From Planctomycetaceae bacterium (GTDB lineage: Bacteria > Planctomycetota > Planctomycetia > Pirellulales > Thermoguttaceae): a DNA stretch of 6,767 bases. The notes beneath the pieces are model-generated. The model did no database searches, was not told the origin of the DNA, and worked only from the letters and a program-made list of their open reading frames with translations. Position numbers and translations under genes: made by a program. Shown in pieces: positions 6,327 through 6,767 of the stretch. The DNA lies in assembly GCA_031274385.1 (NCBI GenBank), contig JAISQH010000074.1:1-6767 (forward strand). Direction: 5' to 3'. Position 1 is the stretch's first letter. Every line of letters begins with the position of its first letter.

Positions 6327-6355
6327 AATATACCAAAGTGGAAAACTCTTTGCAA
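6327..6355 (-). promoter_or_regulatory. Candidate distal promoter of the DUF4432 gene
   Basis: On the minus strand TTGCAA (6350-6355, 4/6) and TATATT (6327-6332, 5/6) are separated by 17 bp. A dyad TTGAT (6309-6313) / ATCAA (6322-6326) lies just past the -10, around the expected start. AT-rich DNA gives such matches by chance, so this is only a candidate. Confidence 0.35.
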
Positions 6356-6389
6356 CATACAGGCTTGAACACCTTGTTATACCACACAA

Positions 6390-6434
6390 GTCGCGTTAGC
6401 GACGAAGGCTTGCCCACGACGAGTTATGCGAGCG
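6390..6434. repeat. Small hairpin and imperfect direct repeat near the transposase-like gene
   Basis: GTCGC-GTTA-GCGAC (6390-6403) is a perfect 5-bp stem with a 4-base loop. CGCGTTAGCGACG (6392-6404) recurs imperfectly as CGAGTTATGCGAGCG (6420-6434). The segment is GC-richer than the DNA around it. It may be a dispersed element or part of the end of an insertion sequence; no gene is visible in it. Confidence 0.4.
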
Positions 6435-6465
6435 TATGAAAAGAATCGATCATTTCGGATGATAC

Positions 6466-6480
6466 AACGGATGTTCCGTT
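6466..6480. repeat. Hairpin AACGGA-TGT-TCCGTT
   Basis: A perfect 6-bp inverted repeat with a 3-base loop, followed on the plus strand by two more Ts. It lies about 40 bp past the stop of the transposase-like gene. On the minus strand no U-run follows, so it would not be a standard terminator for that gene. It could lie near the end of the putative insertion sequence. Confidence 0.4.
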
Positions 6481-6520
6481 TTGAGTCGGCACGACAATTG
6501 GTTGTAAGCATGAGTCCTTT

Positions 6521-6767
6521 TTAGGGTTTACGTCGAATTTTTAGTTTTTTCTTACTGTCCACAGTGTTGGCTTGCTTTGTTTTTCCGGCGGGGACGAACT
6601 CGGGGGCGTTGATATTCACAAGGCGGAATAACTCTGCGATCTCTTCACGAGGCGTCGGCACGCTGTTGATTGTTATGTTTTTTGATTCGTCATTTGGGGT
6701 TGGGAATTGGAGTTGAATTGTTCCCAACGTTTCCAATAACCTGATTCCCTCCTCCACCGTCAAATCC
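6521..6767 (-). CDS. C-terminal fragment, probable IS1634-like transposase (runs off right edge)
   Basis: The frame is open to the right edge: the first complete codons read Asp-Leu (TTG) and then TVEEGIRLLETLG. The 81 visible residues are therefore the end of a longer gene and not a small protein starting at the TTG. The segment has a helix-turn pattern (EEGIRLLETLGTIQLQF), a PTPREEIAELFRLVNI block followed by PEFVPAGK, and a basic tail (SKKKLKIRRKP). That arrangement resembles the C-termini of IS1634-type DDE transposases as I remember them (short valine/proline segment, then a basic KKL..RRK tail). The catalytic DDE residues would lie outside the window. If correct, an insertion sequence ends between this stop and the DUF4432 promoter, with its other end beyond the window. 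A non-transposase protein cannot be excluded. Confidence 0.5.
   Translation of the reverse strand, partial: DLTVEEGIRLLETLGTIQLQFPTPNDESKNITINSVPTPREEIAELFRLVNINAPEFVPAGKTKQANTVDSKKKLKIRRKP

Noticed and set aside
6521..6763. 80-aa complete small protein starting at TTG 6761-6763
   Set aside because: The frame continues upstream of the TTG to the window edge, and the sequence looks like the C-terminus of a longer protein.

Overview
The window looks like ordinary bacterial chromosome with moderate GC. Five complete genes and one gene cut by the right edge are all read from the minus strand. The best lineage guess is Planctomycetota. The reason is the DUF4432-type mutarotase-like protein (WDSP...GPVHP, GGLGWLEGFDEWLVRCGLESNG and PLHGRIANLPA blocks), a style I associate with that phylum, together with an AcnA-type aconitase and weak or absent Shine-Dalgarno sites before several genes. 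This is inference from protein style; there is no rRNA or other marker here.

Read in the direction of transcription, right to left. First comes the 3' end of a gene that resembles the C-terminus of an IS1634-like transposase (6521-6767). About 290 bp of non-coding DNA follows, with small hairpins, two candidate sigma70 promoters with dyads, and a pentamer microsatellite. This leads into the DUF4432 aldose-epimerase-like gene (5060-6229). A repeat-filled 112-bp gap (a 15-mer repeat, then a heptamer repeat) precedes a small nitroreductase-family gene (4423-4947). A 400-bp AT-rich gap holds a candidate terminator for the nitroreductase and a strong-looking promoter overlaid by a perfect 12-bp-arm palindrome. 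That promoter points at a YbgC-type hotdog thioesterase (3612-4022) and folE, GTP cyclohydrolase I (2963-3538). After 69 bp with no visible terminator comes acnA, aconitate hydratase (155-2893). The last 154 bp hold two small hairpins.

Functionally these are housekeeping genes: the TCA cycle (acnA), tetrahydrofolate or pterin synthesis (folE), acyl-CoA hydrolysis (thioesterase), an FMN oxidoreductase, and a carbohydrate-binding or mutarotase-like protein. The thioesterase, folE and possibly acnA may form one transcription unit. I see no new multi-gene system, defence island, CRISPR array, tRNA or rRNA. The points worth a second look are in the intergenic DNA: the palindrome-covered promoter, three different short tandem repeats placed just upstream of gene starts, and possible dispersed hairpin elements at both ends of the window. 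The folE start also deserves correction, because a near-perfect Shine-Dalgarno sequence points to an internal ATG.
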